Source of the DNA: Coenobita brevimanus
Lineage: Eukaryota; Arthropoda; Malacostraca; Decapoda; Coenobitidae
Assembly: GCA_032717465.1 (NCBI GenBank)
Contig: CM064657.1
Span: 27,109,466 to 27,173,465 of the forward strand
Direction: 5' to 3'
Length of the DNA: 64,000 nt
Positions 47,890-60,974 of this stretch are shown here, one piece after another; positions within the stretch are counted from its first letter, which is position 1, and every line of letters begins with the position of its first letter. Under the pieces are notes generated by a model. That model had not been told where the DNA came from. It saw nothing but the letters and a program-made list of their open reading frames with translations, and did not search any database. Both the position numbers and the translations under genes were made by a program.

Positions 47890-48420
47890 CGCCATATCGA
47901 GCGGCCAGAGACACTACAGATTTGAGTACTACCAGGTCGACGAGCTACATAGGCGGCTTAACTATATTTAATTACTCGACTGAGCTAATACCGGCTTAAT
48001 ACGGAAGGGAAGCGGGTAGGGGACGTGTTTTCATTCTCTATCTTACGTATCTAATAAACATTTACTTCCGTGACTTTTTCTTCTTACCCTTTAGGTTCTA
48101 CTAATGCATCCTGTTTTCTAATTCCGTCTCGGTCTTTCTTTCTTTTTCTGCCACTCAGTTCAACAATATTCTGTATTTCTTCTCCCTTGTCTTCATTATT
48201 CAATATCACTGATCCTTTTTTGTCATCTACTTTTCGCTAACTTGTGTCTCACCACTAACTCTTTCACTCACTGAAAGATCACAATGTTCTCCGGTTAACG
48301 ATTCTCCTCCCTGTGCTTTCCCTCACCTACTAATTTTTTCCATTTGCTCTTTTTCTCCTGTCTCGTACTCCACTTCTATCTCTCTGACCTCACCCTCTGT
48401 CCCCTGTAAGACTTATTCCC
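47890..48420. other. Intron-like DNA without recognised genes
   Basis: Unique sequence turning pyrimidine-rich after 48010. No element or gene is recognised. Confidence 0.4.
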
Positions 48421-48499
48421 CTTTAAATACTCCATGACCTCCAACTTCACCTACATCCTCTTCTTTCATTTCTTTCTTCTTAGTCTTGTCTTTCCTGCT

Positions 48500-48795
48500 G
48501 CGACATTTGGAGAAGGCGACAGCTGATAAAAGAAAGCAACAGGCAGAGAAAAGAGGCAACAAATGAAAATGTGGAGACAGAAGGAAAGATGAGAAGAACA
48601 AAAGAAATGGCAAATGAAAATGAGAGGAGAGGGGGACGAAAAGGGGAACAGACGAAAAAGAATTTGAATAAGGTAGGTGAGGAAGAAGAGAGGAGAAAAT
48701 GACGGCACAAGAACTGAAAATGAGGGGAGAAATGAACGAAAAAGACACAACAGAATGAGAAAAATGAACAAACAGGAATGAGAAAAAGGGTGAAT

Positions 48796-48888
<93 letters not shown>

Positions 48889-49200
48889 GAATAAGAGAAA
48901 GAAAGGTAGAGGAAAGGGGGGGGATCACTTTTGGAGAGAGGAGATAAGAAAGAGAATGAGAAAAATAGTACAGACGAAAGTAGAGGAAAGAAAGAAGGGA
49001 AAGGAACCTATATTGGAGAAGGACAGGGTTTGGAAGAGAGGAGAAAGAAGTAGGGAAGACAGCAGAGAAAAGAGGAGAGGGGATGAGATCAGTTTTGGAG
49101 AAGGAAGAGGTAAAATGGGCCCAGGTAGGGTGTGGGGAGAGACTGATGGGACAGATACGGTGATGGAGATGGGATGGAGTAGTGTGTGGAGGAGAGGCAG
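48500..49200 (+). other. Purine-rich block with (GA)43
   Basis: A/G-rich, with a perfect GA tract at 48800-48887. Confidence 0.85.
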
Positions 49201-49209
49201 TGGATAAGG

Positions 49210-49560
49210 CAACGTGGATGGGGAAGTAGTAGTGTAGAGGTAGGGTAGTGTGAAGGTGGGGTAGTATGGAGGTAGGGTTGTGTGAAGGTGGGGTTGTGTG
49301 GAGAAGTAGTGTAAAGGTAGGGTATGGTGGTGGGTAGTGTGGTGATGGGGGTAGTGTAGAGGTGGGGTAGTGTAGAGGTGAGGTAGGGTGGAGGTGGGGT
49401 AATATGGGGGTAGAGTAGTGTAGAGGTGGAGTAGTGTGGAGGCGGGGTAGTGTAGAGGTGAGGTAGTGTGGAGGTGGGGTGGTTTGGAGGTAGGGTTGTG
49501 TGGAGGTGGGGTAGTATGGGAGGTAGTGTGGCGGTTGGTTAGTGTGGAGGTGGGGTGATG
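49210..49560 (+). repeat. ~20-bp G/T-rich minisatellite
   Basis: Units such as GTGGAGGTGGGGTAGT and GTAGAGGTGAGGTAGT are repeated about 17 times with substitutions. Confidence 0.8.
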
Positions 49561-50069
49561 GATAAAATAGTATGGAGAAGAAACAATGTATGATACAGCC
49601 TATAGGGAAAATAATAAATGCGCAGAGAGAACCCTAAACAGCATCGTATACAAAAGAGAACAGAATCGCCAATAAACTGTACGGACCTTACAGAACTAAA
49701 TACTGTTCCAAAACAATCGAAAATACTGCACAAAAAATCAGCAGCTTTTACTAAAATTTTTACTCCCGACAATACAACAACAGGGTGAACTTCATAACCT
49801 TTCGCTGTACTAACATTCAACATTTATAAGATTATAATTCAGTCTTACTCAGTTTTATGGAAAAATCTGACTCCCAAAATAACAAAACATAATCTGGAGC
49901 CACGAAATAAAACCATTAAAGGACCGTGATAACCTTTAGAACACTCAGGTACAAAACAACACAATAATCTTACTTACGATGAGTCAATTACATGAACAAA
50001 CAAAATAACCTTTTCCAATATAAACACACACAATCTGAACCTTCGTAACAGGAGTGATTTAGTCTAAGC

Positions 50070-50390
50070 TGCATAAAATCATCTCAGGTGAGCTAGAATA
50101 AACAACAATAACTGCACAACAGCACAGTAGCAGGAAAGGCTTTCCATAATTTGCATAAAAACACCTGACATTAGACCGAATAAATTTCATATATCATCAC
50201 GGCAGCAGGAAAGGTTTATTATCAGCTGCATAAAAATGTTTGAAGGAGGTTACAATAAACTAATATAGAGCTATCGCAGTGAAAGGGTTGATGAAGTTTG
50301 TTTCTAAGCCCTTCAGTGTGGGAGGCCTCTTCCTTAAGCTGACTGCAATCCTCTAGGGGCAGCAAAAATGAAAACACAAAAAGCGTCTTG
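50070..50390 (+). repeat. Tandem/clustered copies of the TTAA MITE family
   Basis: Four consecutive related units in one orientation: AAGCTGCATAAAATCATCTC (50077), TTTGCATAAAAACACCTGAC (50151), CAGCTGCATAAAAATG (50224) and AAGCTGACTGCAATCCTCTA (50336). Each is followed by an A-rich GAATAAA-like stretch. Spacing is about 75-110 bp. Confidence 0.62.
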
Positions 50391-50439
50391 TTACCTCTTA
50401 GCGATTTTGTCATCCGAAATATCAACGTCAAAAACATCA

Positions 50440-50912
50440 ACAGGAAAATAACCATAAAACCACCAAAAACGACGGCAACGATACCAGTAACACCACTGCC
50501 ACCACCGACGCCACCAACAACAACAACACCATCACCACCATCACCATCATCAACAACAAACACATCGTCACCACCATCACCCCAACACCGCTACCAGACA
50601 ACAACAACAAACACACCCCATCACCATCATCATCCCAACACAGCCACCAAACAACAACACTAACAACAAAAACAACAACAGCATTATTAAACCTACACGT
50701 ATCATCATCTACGGCACTATGTCGGCACTGGCTTCTATTTCAACGTCTGTGCCTTATATCTGTCCTATCCCCCTCGTAGGCCCCTCTGACTACTTCTACC
50801 ACCAGCAGCATCAAAAAAAGAAAGAAAAAAAAAAACAGAAGCAACAACATCACCACCAACACCATCACCATCACCTTCACAATTATCATCACCACTAACA
50901 CCAACATCCCCC

Positions 50913-50950
<38 letters not shown>
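50440..50950 (+). repeat. CAC/CAA/CAT-rich trinucleotide block ending in (CA)n
   Basis: Interrupted CACCATCAC and CAACAAC words at 50455-50680 and 50840-50910, then CA at 50914-50950. A CT tract lies at 50991-51013. Confidence 0.85.
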
Positions 50951-50952
<2 letters not shown>

Positions 50953-51371
50953 CTTTAGCTGCTCACAACCATGACCAGTAAAACTCAGGTCTCTCTCTCT
51001 CTCTCTCTCTCTCCAAAACTATCTTAAGTTCGTGGAGAAATCTGATACAAAACTGCGAGTCTTTTTTCACCGCGGCTGTGCATGTCGGGTCGCGCTTTTT
51101 TATTTCATCCAGCGCAGGCAGACAGGATCGCAGGCAGCCAAAACCCACAAAAGTCAAAGGTCATATTCAATGGCGAACGGAGGACGACTTTTTAAGACTA
51201 CTGATTACTGGATGGTGCGACACAGGAGGCAGAGGGAGGTGGTATTGGCTTGATGAAATACTAAAGAGAATAAAAAGAAAAATAATGCTGAGACTGGAAA
51301 TGCAGTACTCTGGTCGTCACGGAGCCTGTCTTTGGTTGGCGTATTACCCTTCAGTTGTCACTAGGTTCTAA

Positions 51372-51930
51372 AAGCCTATCTCTTTACTACGAAGTCTCCT
51401 CTAACCTGTACAACATCGTCTGATAATATGAAGAATCAAACAGACGAGACTTTTTTGTACATGTGAGAGGGTAGCAGAAAATCTAATCACCTGGTTCGGC
51501 TAGTCTGCCCTCTTTACAACGAAATCTAGTCTGAGGTGAATAAAACTGGCTGTGGCAAGAATAAGGAGGTCATCGTACTTGACACGATATGGATTAATAA
51601 GTCTGGCTCTTTTACTACAAGTCGCCCCTAAACTGGATAAAATCGTGTGCAGGTAGCAAGGATAACACACGTCTTCGTACTTAACAGGCTAAACCAAACC
51701 ACTCACGTTTCAGTGCGTCTATCCCTTTAAAGCATGACGTTTCCCACAAGCTGCACAAATTGTCTGGCGATAGAGAGCATTGAATGAGGGACGTCATCGT
51801 ATTTGACAGGTTGATGGAAATAACATTTTCAGTGCAAGGCGTTCTCTTAAGCTCAATGGAATGATCTGGTGGCAGAAAGAATGCGTTAATAAGGACACCA
51901 TCATACTGAATATTGTATTATTATTATAAA
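51372..51930 (+). repeat. Tandem array of the TTAA MITE family (about five units)
   Basis: Five head-to-tail degenerate units of about 90-130 bp. Each runs from CTCTTTACTACGAAGTCTCC-like sequence through a variant of AAGCTGAATAAAATCGTCTG and GGTAGCAAGAATAA to ACGTCATCGTACTTGACAGG. Core starts are near 51408, 51535, 51616, 51745 and 51855. All are in the same orientation, unlike the mixed orientation of solitary copies. Confidence 0.7.
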
Positions 51931-52134
51931 CTACAGTCTCTGCATCTGCTGCATCCTCAGTAAGGCTGTATTATATACTTCTTTTCAGAAGTACATATCC
52001 ATTTGCAAGTTATGTTATTCGATCTACGAGTAAAACTCGCGTATTTCGGCTCTAACATCCAGCACTTCAATACAGCTTCATCTTTTCAACATCTGTCTTC
52101 AAGCTCTACTTCACCCTGCATCACGCTTTAACCA

Positions 52135-53005
<871 letters not shown>

Positions 53006-53009
53006 CACC

Positions 53010-53290
53010 CCAGCTCTTTCGCGTCCAAGCATTCCTTCGTGCCAATGCCGATGTCACTTACCTTTAGCCATACAGCGTCTAACCATCACTCATTCTTGTT
53101 GTCACATGACAGTTTTATGTGGCCCAACACTCGCGTCCAAACATTCATTCCATCTACACCCACGGGATTTTACTCTACCCAACACCTCCACGTCCAACCA
53201 CAACAACCACTCACTCCTGCTACTGTCATGCGGATTTCTTCAGCCACAACCACGGCGACCACCCCTCCCCTCCCTCACGGATGCACACTT
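53010..53290 (+). repeat. ~65-bp degenerate tandem repeat
   Basis: Repeats of the CACTCGCGTCCAAACATTCA word (53021, 53079, 53127, 53181) between runs of CACTC and ATTCTTG. Confidence 0.45.
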
Positions 53291-53378
53291 CTCGCAGGAC
53301 TGAAACTTATAACGGATTTAGTAGGCAACCCAATATATATTCATACCAATCCACCCGACATCCCACCTCTCGCTTTTG

Positions 53379-53382
<4 letters not shown>

Positions 53383-53411
<29 letters not shown>
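53383..53411. repeat. (CT)n microsatellite
   Basis: Perfect CT run. Confidence 0.95.
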
Positions 53412-53414
<3 letters not shown>

Positions 53415-53529
53415 CTAAAATAACATTCGTGCTATTCAGCTCTATATTCTTCGTTCAGTCTGTCTGCCTGTCTTCCAACTATATCAATTTCCCCCTTTTT
53501 CCGTCCTATTTCCTCCATTCCGTGCTGTC

Positions 53530-54285
53530 GCCTTCCTTCCGACGCCCTAGACTCCATCCATTCTCACTGGAGCCATCAATACCGCCTCGTCCGCTCCTTC
53601 CATACACGCTCCCTCCCTCCCTTCCTCCATTCTGAGTCCCCATACACGTCTTTTTTCCTCCAACCGCTCCGGCATTGTGTGATTCCATGCATTTTTCTCT
53701 TCTCCCCTCATACTGTTTCCCCCACCACTTACCTTCCCCTCCTACATTTTCGTGTCCATCCTTACTCTTGCCTCTCGCCTATTCCTACACCCACTCCCTT
53801 CTTGGACTTAATACACTTCGATTCTCCTCTACCCCCTCCCCCCACCCTATTCCATACCAAGACTGCATAAGCATTTCTCCCTCACCACCTCCCCTAACCC
53901 AACTCAGTTCTGAGATTCCATACAAGTTTCTCTTCCCATCTCAGCTTTTATTCCTTTCCATTTTGAAACGCCCCACACGTGCCTCCCCTTGTTCCAACCC
54001 AATTCCTACTCCACTCTAGAACTCCATGCATGTGTTCGTCCATTTTCAGAACACATGCACCACCAACCCCTGACCCTACTCCATTCTGAGGCTCCCTAAT
54101 CGTTACTCCATTACCCTTTTCTCCTACCTCTATTCCATTCTGAGACTCCATACATGTTACTCCATCACCATCTATCCCTACCCTTATAGCATTCTGAGAA
54201 TCCACACAGTCCCCTCCCTCCTCCTCTCCGTATCCTTATCTCTACCCCATTCTGAAACATGATACCCTTTTCTCCTCCTTGCTTC
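53530..54285 (+). repeat. ~60-bp degenerate tandem repeat
   Basis: CCATTCTGAGACTCCATACA-type words recur near 53626, 53680, 53912, 53960, 54014, 54085, 54134, 54190 and 54248, with CTCCTCCC-rich spacers. Confidence 0.6.
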
Positions 54286-54499
54286 TGCACGCCCCTTCGC
54301 TGCGCCTCACCTACACTAAATGACTGAGCATTTAGCTCTCCTCATCTGCATTTCCATCTTCGCCATTGCACTTCACCCTTGCAAGGGGTATTGCTGTTAT
54401 GATTAATATCTCCCTGCAGCCCTCATCACTCACAACACTTCAGCTCTACGGCACAACATTCTACCAGGCTCTCCCTTGTATTTCGTCTACTTTCTAGGC

Positions 54500-54773
54500 C
54501 AGTTATTCTCAAACTATGGGTCGCGACCCGAAAGTGGGTCGCAAAAGGAATTTTGATGGGTCACAGGGACATAGAATAGGCCTAATGCTTTCAATATATT
54601 TTATCTACTTAATTGAAATTGTAATTATCCTTATTACACTATTAGCATATTCATAATAACTACGATAGGCTATATACCGGTTACTCTCTCTCTCTCTCTC
54701 TTTTACCCAGTGGGTCGCAAAGTCTTGAAATATTCCAAAAAAGGTCACACACTAAAAAGTTTGAGAACCACTA
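54500..54773. mobile_element. hAT-type MITE with intact 8-bp target-site duplication
   Basis: Seen: the left end CAGTTATTCTCAAACT and the inverted right end TAGTGGTTCTCAAACT match at 13 of 16 positions. The flanks carry a perfect 8-bp duplication TTCTAGGC (54492-54499 and 54774-54781). The interior has GGGTCGCGACCC near the left end, its partner GGGTCGC near the right, and a short CT tract at 54687-54702. No reading frame is present. Known: hAT transposons make 8-bp target duplications and many have CAGNGGTTCTCAA-type ends. Inferred: a non-autonomous hAT element of 274 bp; the exact duplication suggests a fairly recent insertion. Confidence 0.88.
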
Positions 54774-54784
54774 TTCTAGGCAAT

Positions 54785-55320
54785 ATTTACACAAAGCAGT
54801 ATCTACGCAACACAGGTCATCTATCTCAGAGTATCTCAACAAACATACTTCTACATTTCGTCCTAACAAGAAAGTTGTTTAAATGTCATATGCAATACAA
54901 ACCATCAACAGCATCGTCTACAGGTCACCTAAACAACATAAGTAATATTCAGATACAGCACCTGAGGAAGTTAAACCCCCTGCACTAAATTTCCTTTCCA
55001 TCACTTTGAACATTTTTTCTAATTCTTCCACTGCAGTTCACACAGGACCGTATTGTAGTAGGGTATATGAGGCTCCATAACACCTCTTCATAAAATGTTT
55101 ACGGTCCAAATCACAAATTAATATTGTCTTATGTCCAATAATATCTTTCAGTATCGAAATGGTTTAGATGAATAACATGATATAAACATCAACGTCCTGT
55201 TTGAAGAAATAAACTGATAAGGAAGAGGTGCTGGGAGGCTTACTTTGGCCGCGAGAATATGGCTACTAGACACCACAATTCCCTCAATTTTTTTCCTCAC
55301 TTCTCCCATCCCGCCCCTAC
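54785..55320. other. Intron-like DNA without recognised genes
   Basis: Unique AT-rich sequence right of the hAT MITE. A 92-codon plus-strand frame at 54710-54988 begins inside the MITE, so it is not credible as a gene. Confidence 0.45.
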
Positions 55321-55322
55321 AA

Positions 55323-55589
55323 TCCCTCCCTCCCTCCCTCCCTCCCTCTAGGCTCAGACCATCACCCAATTTAGGTGAGGGATGAAAAATCTTCGCCATG
55401 GAGGTTGTCTGCGAAAATCCAATACGGAGACAAGTGAGGTGGCAGGGAGGTGGGAGGACGGGAGGGAGGTATGAGAGGGAGGAAGAAGTGAGGGAAGGAT
55501 AACGGAGGGGGGTGGGAGGAAAGAAGAATCCTGATGAAAGAGGGAGAAGGAGAGATTAGGAAACGGTGGACGGAAGACCAGGAAGACTG

Positions 55590-55641
<52 letters not shown>

Positions 55642-55840
55642 AAGAAAGGGTAAGGGAGAAAATAAAAGGGGAAAAGAAGAATGACGGTCAGAGAGCGAGA
55701 ATAAGCGAGTGAGTGAAGGAAGGAGGAAGGAGGGGGAAAGAAGAATGAGGATGATCTGAAGAAGACATGACGAAGACGAGAATGAAGACGGGAATGGAGA
55801 CGAGAAAGGAAGCGGGGGAGCGACACGGACGAATGAAGCA
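55323..55840 (+). other. (CCCT)n then purine-rich block with (GA)n
   Basis: CCCT units at 55323-55349; A/G-rich from 55430 with GA at 55595-55640. The strand composition flips inside the block. Confidence 0.82.
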
Positions 55841-56079
55841 TATTTGTCCCCGCCCCCCACCGACACCCTACCCCATTTATCCACCCCTTGATGACCACCC
55901 CACCCCGACCCTCACACAGGCCTCACCATTGATCCCCTATTGTTATGTTTATATTTGACGAAATCATCAATCCCGAAGTGGATGACAGAGGGAGTGTGTC
56001 CGGCAGGGGTGGCTGGTGCTGAGTCAGGGAGCACTTCAGTTCATACACCCTTTCATTTCTATTTTACTCATTCTTTTCT

Positions 56080-56290
56080 GTTCTATCCTTTCTGTTCTAT
56101 TCTTTATTGCAGTTACACTGGCACACATACAAACACGAATTTTCTACATATGTATTTATACGGTATATTTCTTATTATTTACTGTAGCTACGTTCATGGA
56201 TATGCTAACAAGATATGCTATGTGAAAATGTATACCCTTTCTTTTCCATTACTTACTGCAGTTATGTTAACAGTATTAATGCAAAATTGC
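56080..56290 (+). repeat. ~75-90-bp degenerate repeat, three units
   Basis: TTCTTTATTGCAGTTACAC (56099), TTATTTACTGTAGCTACG (56175) and TTACTTACTGCAGTTATG (56250) recur with AT-rich spacers. Confidence 0.45.
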
Positions 56291-56696
56291 TGAATAAAAA
56301 ATCATTCCCTTTATTTCATACTTAATACTGGAAATACATTAATACGTCTAATAATAGAAAATATACTATTATTTCACTTACAACAGCCCTTAAGTTACTG
56401 ACACTCATCCTCTAATGCAATCAATCTTCACGTATGACGCCTTCTGATATTATTAAGTTTGGTGATAACGTGTATAATGAAAAAAATATTCTCCCACGGC
56501 CATCGAGGCTTATTAGTTTTTTTTTTTTTAATACACAGGCCAATTTATATTCAAAAGAGCAGCCAAATGCATCAATGTCAAAGTTTAAATTGGCTGAAGA
56601 TATCATCGATCATCGGTATAATGAGGGAAAGTATGAAGATTAAAGCAAAGCGGGGAAGGAGCGGACGATGGGAGGGAGGAGAGAGGAAAGATCAAT

Positions 56697-56795
56697 TTAA
56701 CCTTTTCACTAAAATGACGCATTATTGAAGTCGATTCTTGTAACCTCTAGACGATTTATTCAAATGAGGAAAGATATCAAGTGGCCGTGGGTTAG
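56697..56795 (-). mobile_element. TTAA MITE copy, reverse orientation
   Basis: The plus strand reads TTAACCTTTTCACTAAAATG, then GATTCTTGTAACCTCTAGAC and GATTTATTCAAATGAGG, which is the reverse complement of the family core. The other border, GTGGGTTA, is slightly degenerate. Confidence 0.58.
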
Positions 56796-56811
56796 TGAAA
56801 GCTATACCCAA

Positions 56812-56895
56812 CCCCTCCAGTTCGAAAAGTGTCCCCTGAGCTGAATAAAATCGACTGGCAGCAGGATGAGTTCACGTTGTAGACGTCATAACGTT
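56812..56895 (+). mobile_element. TTAA MITE copy
   Basis: CCCCTCCAGTTCGAAAAGTG, CTGAGCTGAATAAAATCGAC and TGGCAGCAGGATGA followed by GACGTCATAACG. It lies just beyond a reverse copy, giving a head-to-head pair. Confidence 0.62.
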
Positions 56896-57154
56896 GAAGC
56901 AAATACGGAGAAGAAATGAGGTTAAGGAAACTTTAGACAATATGAGAAGAGATAACACGAGACAAAAGACAGAGGCGGAAAAAGTTAGTCCAAGAACTCA
57001 AAGACAAAAGACTGAGGAATAGTTGGTTCAGAGTTAGGATAATTAAGGAAGGAAAATAAAGGCGATTAAGATAATCAGCCAGTCATCTCTTAACTCCCTC
57101 CTCTTCCAAACCTTGCCAGCTAAGGGTTCTAGTATGGGAAGTGCGGCTGGAGGC

Positions 57155-57265
57155 GAGAGGAGGAGAGGAGAGGAGAGGAGAGGAGAGGAAAGGTGAGAAA
57201 AGGTGAGGAGAGGAAAGGTGAGAAAAGGTGAGGAGAGGAAAGGTGAGGAGAGGAGAGGAGAGGAT
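57155..57265 (+). repeat. (GAGAG) pentamer and ~30-bp tandem repeat
   Basis: AGGAGAGGAGAGGAGAGG followed by three AAAGGTGAGAAAAGGTGAGG units. Confidence 0.8.
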
Positions 57266-58169
57266 AATAAAGCAATAGGAAAGATGAGCAGGAACGGCAG
57301 GGCAGAGGAAGGTGGAGGTGGAGAGACGAGGATAGGCTAGCTCCAAGGAGTGGAGAGGATAGCAGAGTGGAGAGAAAAAGAAAGGGAACTAGAGAATAAG
57401 AGTTAGGACAGGTGTGTTTGAGGAAAGAAATGACACAAAGGAACACATGGGTGGGATGGTGAGTGAGTTAAGGGGGGGGGGGAGGAAGTAGTGGTCAGGC
57501 ACTGAATTCAGGGAAAGGTCAACGCAAATGAGGTGAGAGGGAACTGATGGTGGGAGATGAGTGAGTATGGGATAGAAGAATGAATGAGTGGATGGTGCAG
57601 TACGTGAGGAGGCGGGGATATGGATGTAAAGATGCTGAAGGGATGAGAAAAAGAGAATTACTGTGGATGTCTGTCAATGGATGAGAGGTGGGGCCGAATG
57701 AGGGGTCATGAAGTGAGAGGAAGAGGCGGTGAGGAATGGATAAAAGAAGTAACGGGAGAGAAGATAAGGGAGTGAGTAAAAAGAGAAGCAGTGGAATAGA
57801 GACTGAAGGCTGTATAGGGAGCAGAGAAGTAGATGGGGAGCGAGAATGAAGGAGTTGGGATGAGGGATGGAGGAAGGGATGACGGGTCGGGAAATAAATA
57901 TTAGAGAGAATGAAGGGTTCTGGGAGTGAGTGAGATTACTAAGAAGGATGAGGGATTAAGGTATGCAAGCAATAGATGAGGAGTAAAAATGTGGGAGTCA
58001 GGAGGGGCGTAAAAAGCATAACATTTTATGAAGGAGTGGGAAATGAATGTTACGTCGGGAAGTGGATGGAGCCTGAGACTTAGGGGGAGGGGTCGATGAG
58101 CAGCGTGATAAACGAAGTGGATGAAGGGAGTGGATTAAGGATCGTGGACAGGTGGATAAGGAAAGTGGG

Positions 58170-58350
58170 CAAAGGGTCAGGCCCGGTCCCCAATGCAAAC
58201 TGGCTGAGGGATTCTTGCCGCCATTTACCAGATCACGACATTTGCATACGAACTGGGTCCTTTGGTGGCCGCCGGGCACACCTCCACCATCACTCTCACC
58301 CGAGCCAGCCATGGGCCACGGGGGACAGCTTCTGCGAGTTAGCCCAAAGG
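58170..58350. promoter_or_regulatory. Candidate conserved element with perfect octamer
   Basis: Unique GC-balanced patch inside purine-rich DNA; ATTTGCAT at 58240-58247 is a perfect POU octamer, and GCCGCCATTTACC lies just before it. On the minus strand a good acceptor (GGGCTAACTCGCAG) and a donor (CTCGGGTGAGAG) would bound a 32-bp micro-exon; I cannot choose between enhancer and exon. Confidence 0.28.
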
Positions 58351-58984
58351 AAGTGGTTTCATTTCAGAGCTTTTACAGTGCATTTTGAGAGGGAATCATT
58401 GGGAGTACACACAACCAGAAGTCACAGTGAATATAACGATGAGTATGAATGTATGATGATGATGATAATGATGACAAATGATGGATACAAATCATTTCAA
58501 AATATAAAAACTATAAAAACCATTATGAAATTATCTCTACCACATCACTGACAACATTTTTATTAAAATCTATCATTGTTAAAAAAATAAACTAACATAA
58601 TATTGTTTTCATAATTAGTAGTACTACCAATCACAATGTCGTTAGGGGCGTAAGACAGTCACATATTCATGCTATGGACAACAGCAGCATAATCTCGGGT
58701 TCCTATAATGCAGAAGGGGTAATATGGATGAGTTACTTCTTTTTATAATGATCATGGCCGGTGGTCTTCCTGTCATGTAAAAAACTACCAAAGTTGTAAG
58801 TAGGCCTCCTATCTTCAAATGTTCTGGACTAAGGTAGCTGAGCCTCGAGCCACTACGGTCTGAAGAGGGTGATACGCGATTGGAGGCTACCATTAAAAAA
58901 AAAAAAAATTATCAACGTCATAACCTGCATTCAAGGTAGATCGCACCCTCTCTCCACCCGCCCCTTGCACCAGGGAGTGTGGCA

Positions 58985-59130
58985 AATGCTGCCCCACCCT
59001 GCTACTTAACTACCCTGCTACCTCACCACCATGCCACTTGCCCCACGCTGCTACTTGCCTCACTCTGCTACTTGCCCCACCCTGCTACTTGCCCGCCCTG
59101 CCACTGGCCCACCCTAATGCCTGCGCACCA
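58985..59130 (+). repeat. 17-20-bp minisatellite
   Basis: About seven units of CCACCCTGCTACTTGCC. Confidence 0.8.
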
Positions 59131-59334
59131 CGCTAGCTGCCAAGTCAAGTAACAGACCCAGGAATAACAGGTCAACGTCTTGCCTGCCTTTCTGCGATAA
59201 ACAAATACACTTCACAAACGTTGAGAGTGGTGACGATTGCGAGGGACGCTTGGTGTTTGTAAAGGTGGATAAAGTTGACATCTCGCTGGGTAAACATAGT
59301 CTACTCGTAATGTGGGGCTTAACTAGGAAGGATT

Positions 59335-59430
59335 TTAACCCCTTAACACGGAGTGGTCTCTCTTAAGTTCAGTAACATATTCTGGCAGCAGCAAGACTAG
59401 AAAAAATAACTACTATAGTGAATGAGTTAA
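59335..59430 (+). mobile_element. TTAA MITE copy, both ends at TTAA
   Basis: Begins TTAACCCCTTAACACGGAG, has CTTAAGTTCAGTAACATATT and CTGGCAGCAGCAAGA in the core, and ends ATAGTGAATGAGTTAA. The 96-bp length and TTAA at both borders fit a full copy. Confidence 0.62.
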
Positions 59431-59741
59431 TGGTACGAGGTGTTTTCTATAGGCTAATTAACAATGCGTGAAGAAAACATGAATAAAATAAAAAGTTGCC
59501 GTACTGAAGGGATATACTCTTTGGTTATGGTGTGTTTCAGAGGGGATTAAAAGTATCTGCCATTGGGTTAAATAAATTACTGATCTGCTGCTGCTGTCTA
59601 CTGTATATACTACAAACATTCTTCTCGATATTATCTTACCATATTGAACTAATCTAGATATTACTGTAACACTACATATGTTTAGTTATTGCTAACACAA
59701 ATGGCGATGTATTCAGTGATGTAGATGCTCCCCCCCCCTTC

Positions 59742-59793
59742 TCTCTCTCTCACACACACACACTCACACACACACACACAAACACACACACAC
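59742..59793. repeat. (CT)n then interrupted (CA)n
   Basis: C run at 59730-59738, CT, then CA with AA and TC breaks. A further CT tract is at 59887-59921. Confidence 0.93.
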
Positions 59794-59882
59794 GTGCTCT
59801 TCACTTTCCATTTTAACTTGGCCTTTACCTTAACTTTACAGGACCAATTTCCCTCTTTCATCACCCTCCGCTCTTACTTTCA

Positions 59883-59923
<41 letters not shown>

Positions 59924-59929
59924 CAAAAC

Positions 59930-60005
59930 GTCCTTCACAATCTGAATAAAATCGTCTTGGTAGTGACAAGAATAAACTCGTCATTGCTTTGGACAGGCTA
60001 TTTAA
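59930..60005 (+). mobile_element. TTAA MITE copy (partial)
   Basis: Core TCTGAATAAAATCGTCTTGG then TAGTGACAAGAATAAACTCG and TCATTGCTTTGGACAGG, close to consensus. Confidence 0.62.
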
Positions 60006-60797
60006 CATAATTTTTCATGTGTGCGAGGGACGGTAGAACCATTTGCCTCGCCAGATTCCATTGAAGATTTATGAAGTGTTTTGTCATTATTCCTCGTCCT
60101 CTCTGAAGCCAATGTTAGAGTTTCAGAAAATCAGAACAAAATATAGCCATTCCCTCGAGACCTATCAGGTGACGCCGCACAACAGTAGGAAAAATAAATT
60201 GCATTTCTCCACACGTTTTGCGTATGTACAGAATTTACTTTCATTTATTTCTCTTATAATCATTTGTTCTCGAGCTATTGGAAAAAAAAAAAAAAAAAAA
60301 GTCTCATTTGGTATGAAAACGTAACCCTCCTGTGGCGTAGGGAAGTTGATTTTGTGTTACACTGTGGCTCCCTCTGGGCCATGGCACACACCCTGACACA
60401 TTTTCCACAGACGAGACAAATTTATATAAGATGTTCACATCGTTCCTATTCCTCCTTCTATTCTAACATGAAATTATACTGAAATATATTCTAGCACCGA
60501 GTTTTTTTTTTTTTTTAATAACAAAGCAGAGGAAGGAAAACGAAAAAAAAACAAAAACAGTATTTTATTACAAAATTACACATTCTTCCTTGATTAAACT
60601 ACACTGACTTTCGAAGCTTATTATCTCTTTGTTTCGGAAAATCCGGCTAAAACTGTTCATAAGTTGCTCTTCTTTTATTCTTTCACCAGAATTTCATGGA
60701 ATTCGTTTTTTCCTTAATGGATGAAGAAATCTTCTTAGTAAAGCTGATTTCTACAAAATTATTACATTAAAAGCAAATGGAAAAGGAATACATTGTC

Positions 60798-60800
<3 letters not shown>

Positions 60801-60859
<59 letters not shown>

Positions 60860-60899
60860 CTGTATATATATATATATATATATATATTTATGTATATAC

Positions 60900-60970
<71 letters not shown>
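60801..60970. repeat. Compound (CA)n(TA)n microsatellite
   Basis: CA 60801-60832 followed by AT to 60970 with breaks at 60859 and 60887-60901. Confidence 0.97.
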
Positions 60971-60974
<4 letters not shown>

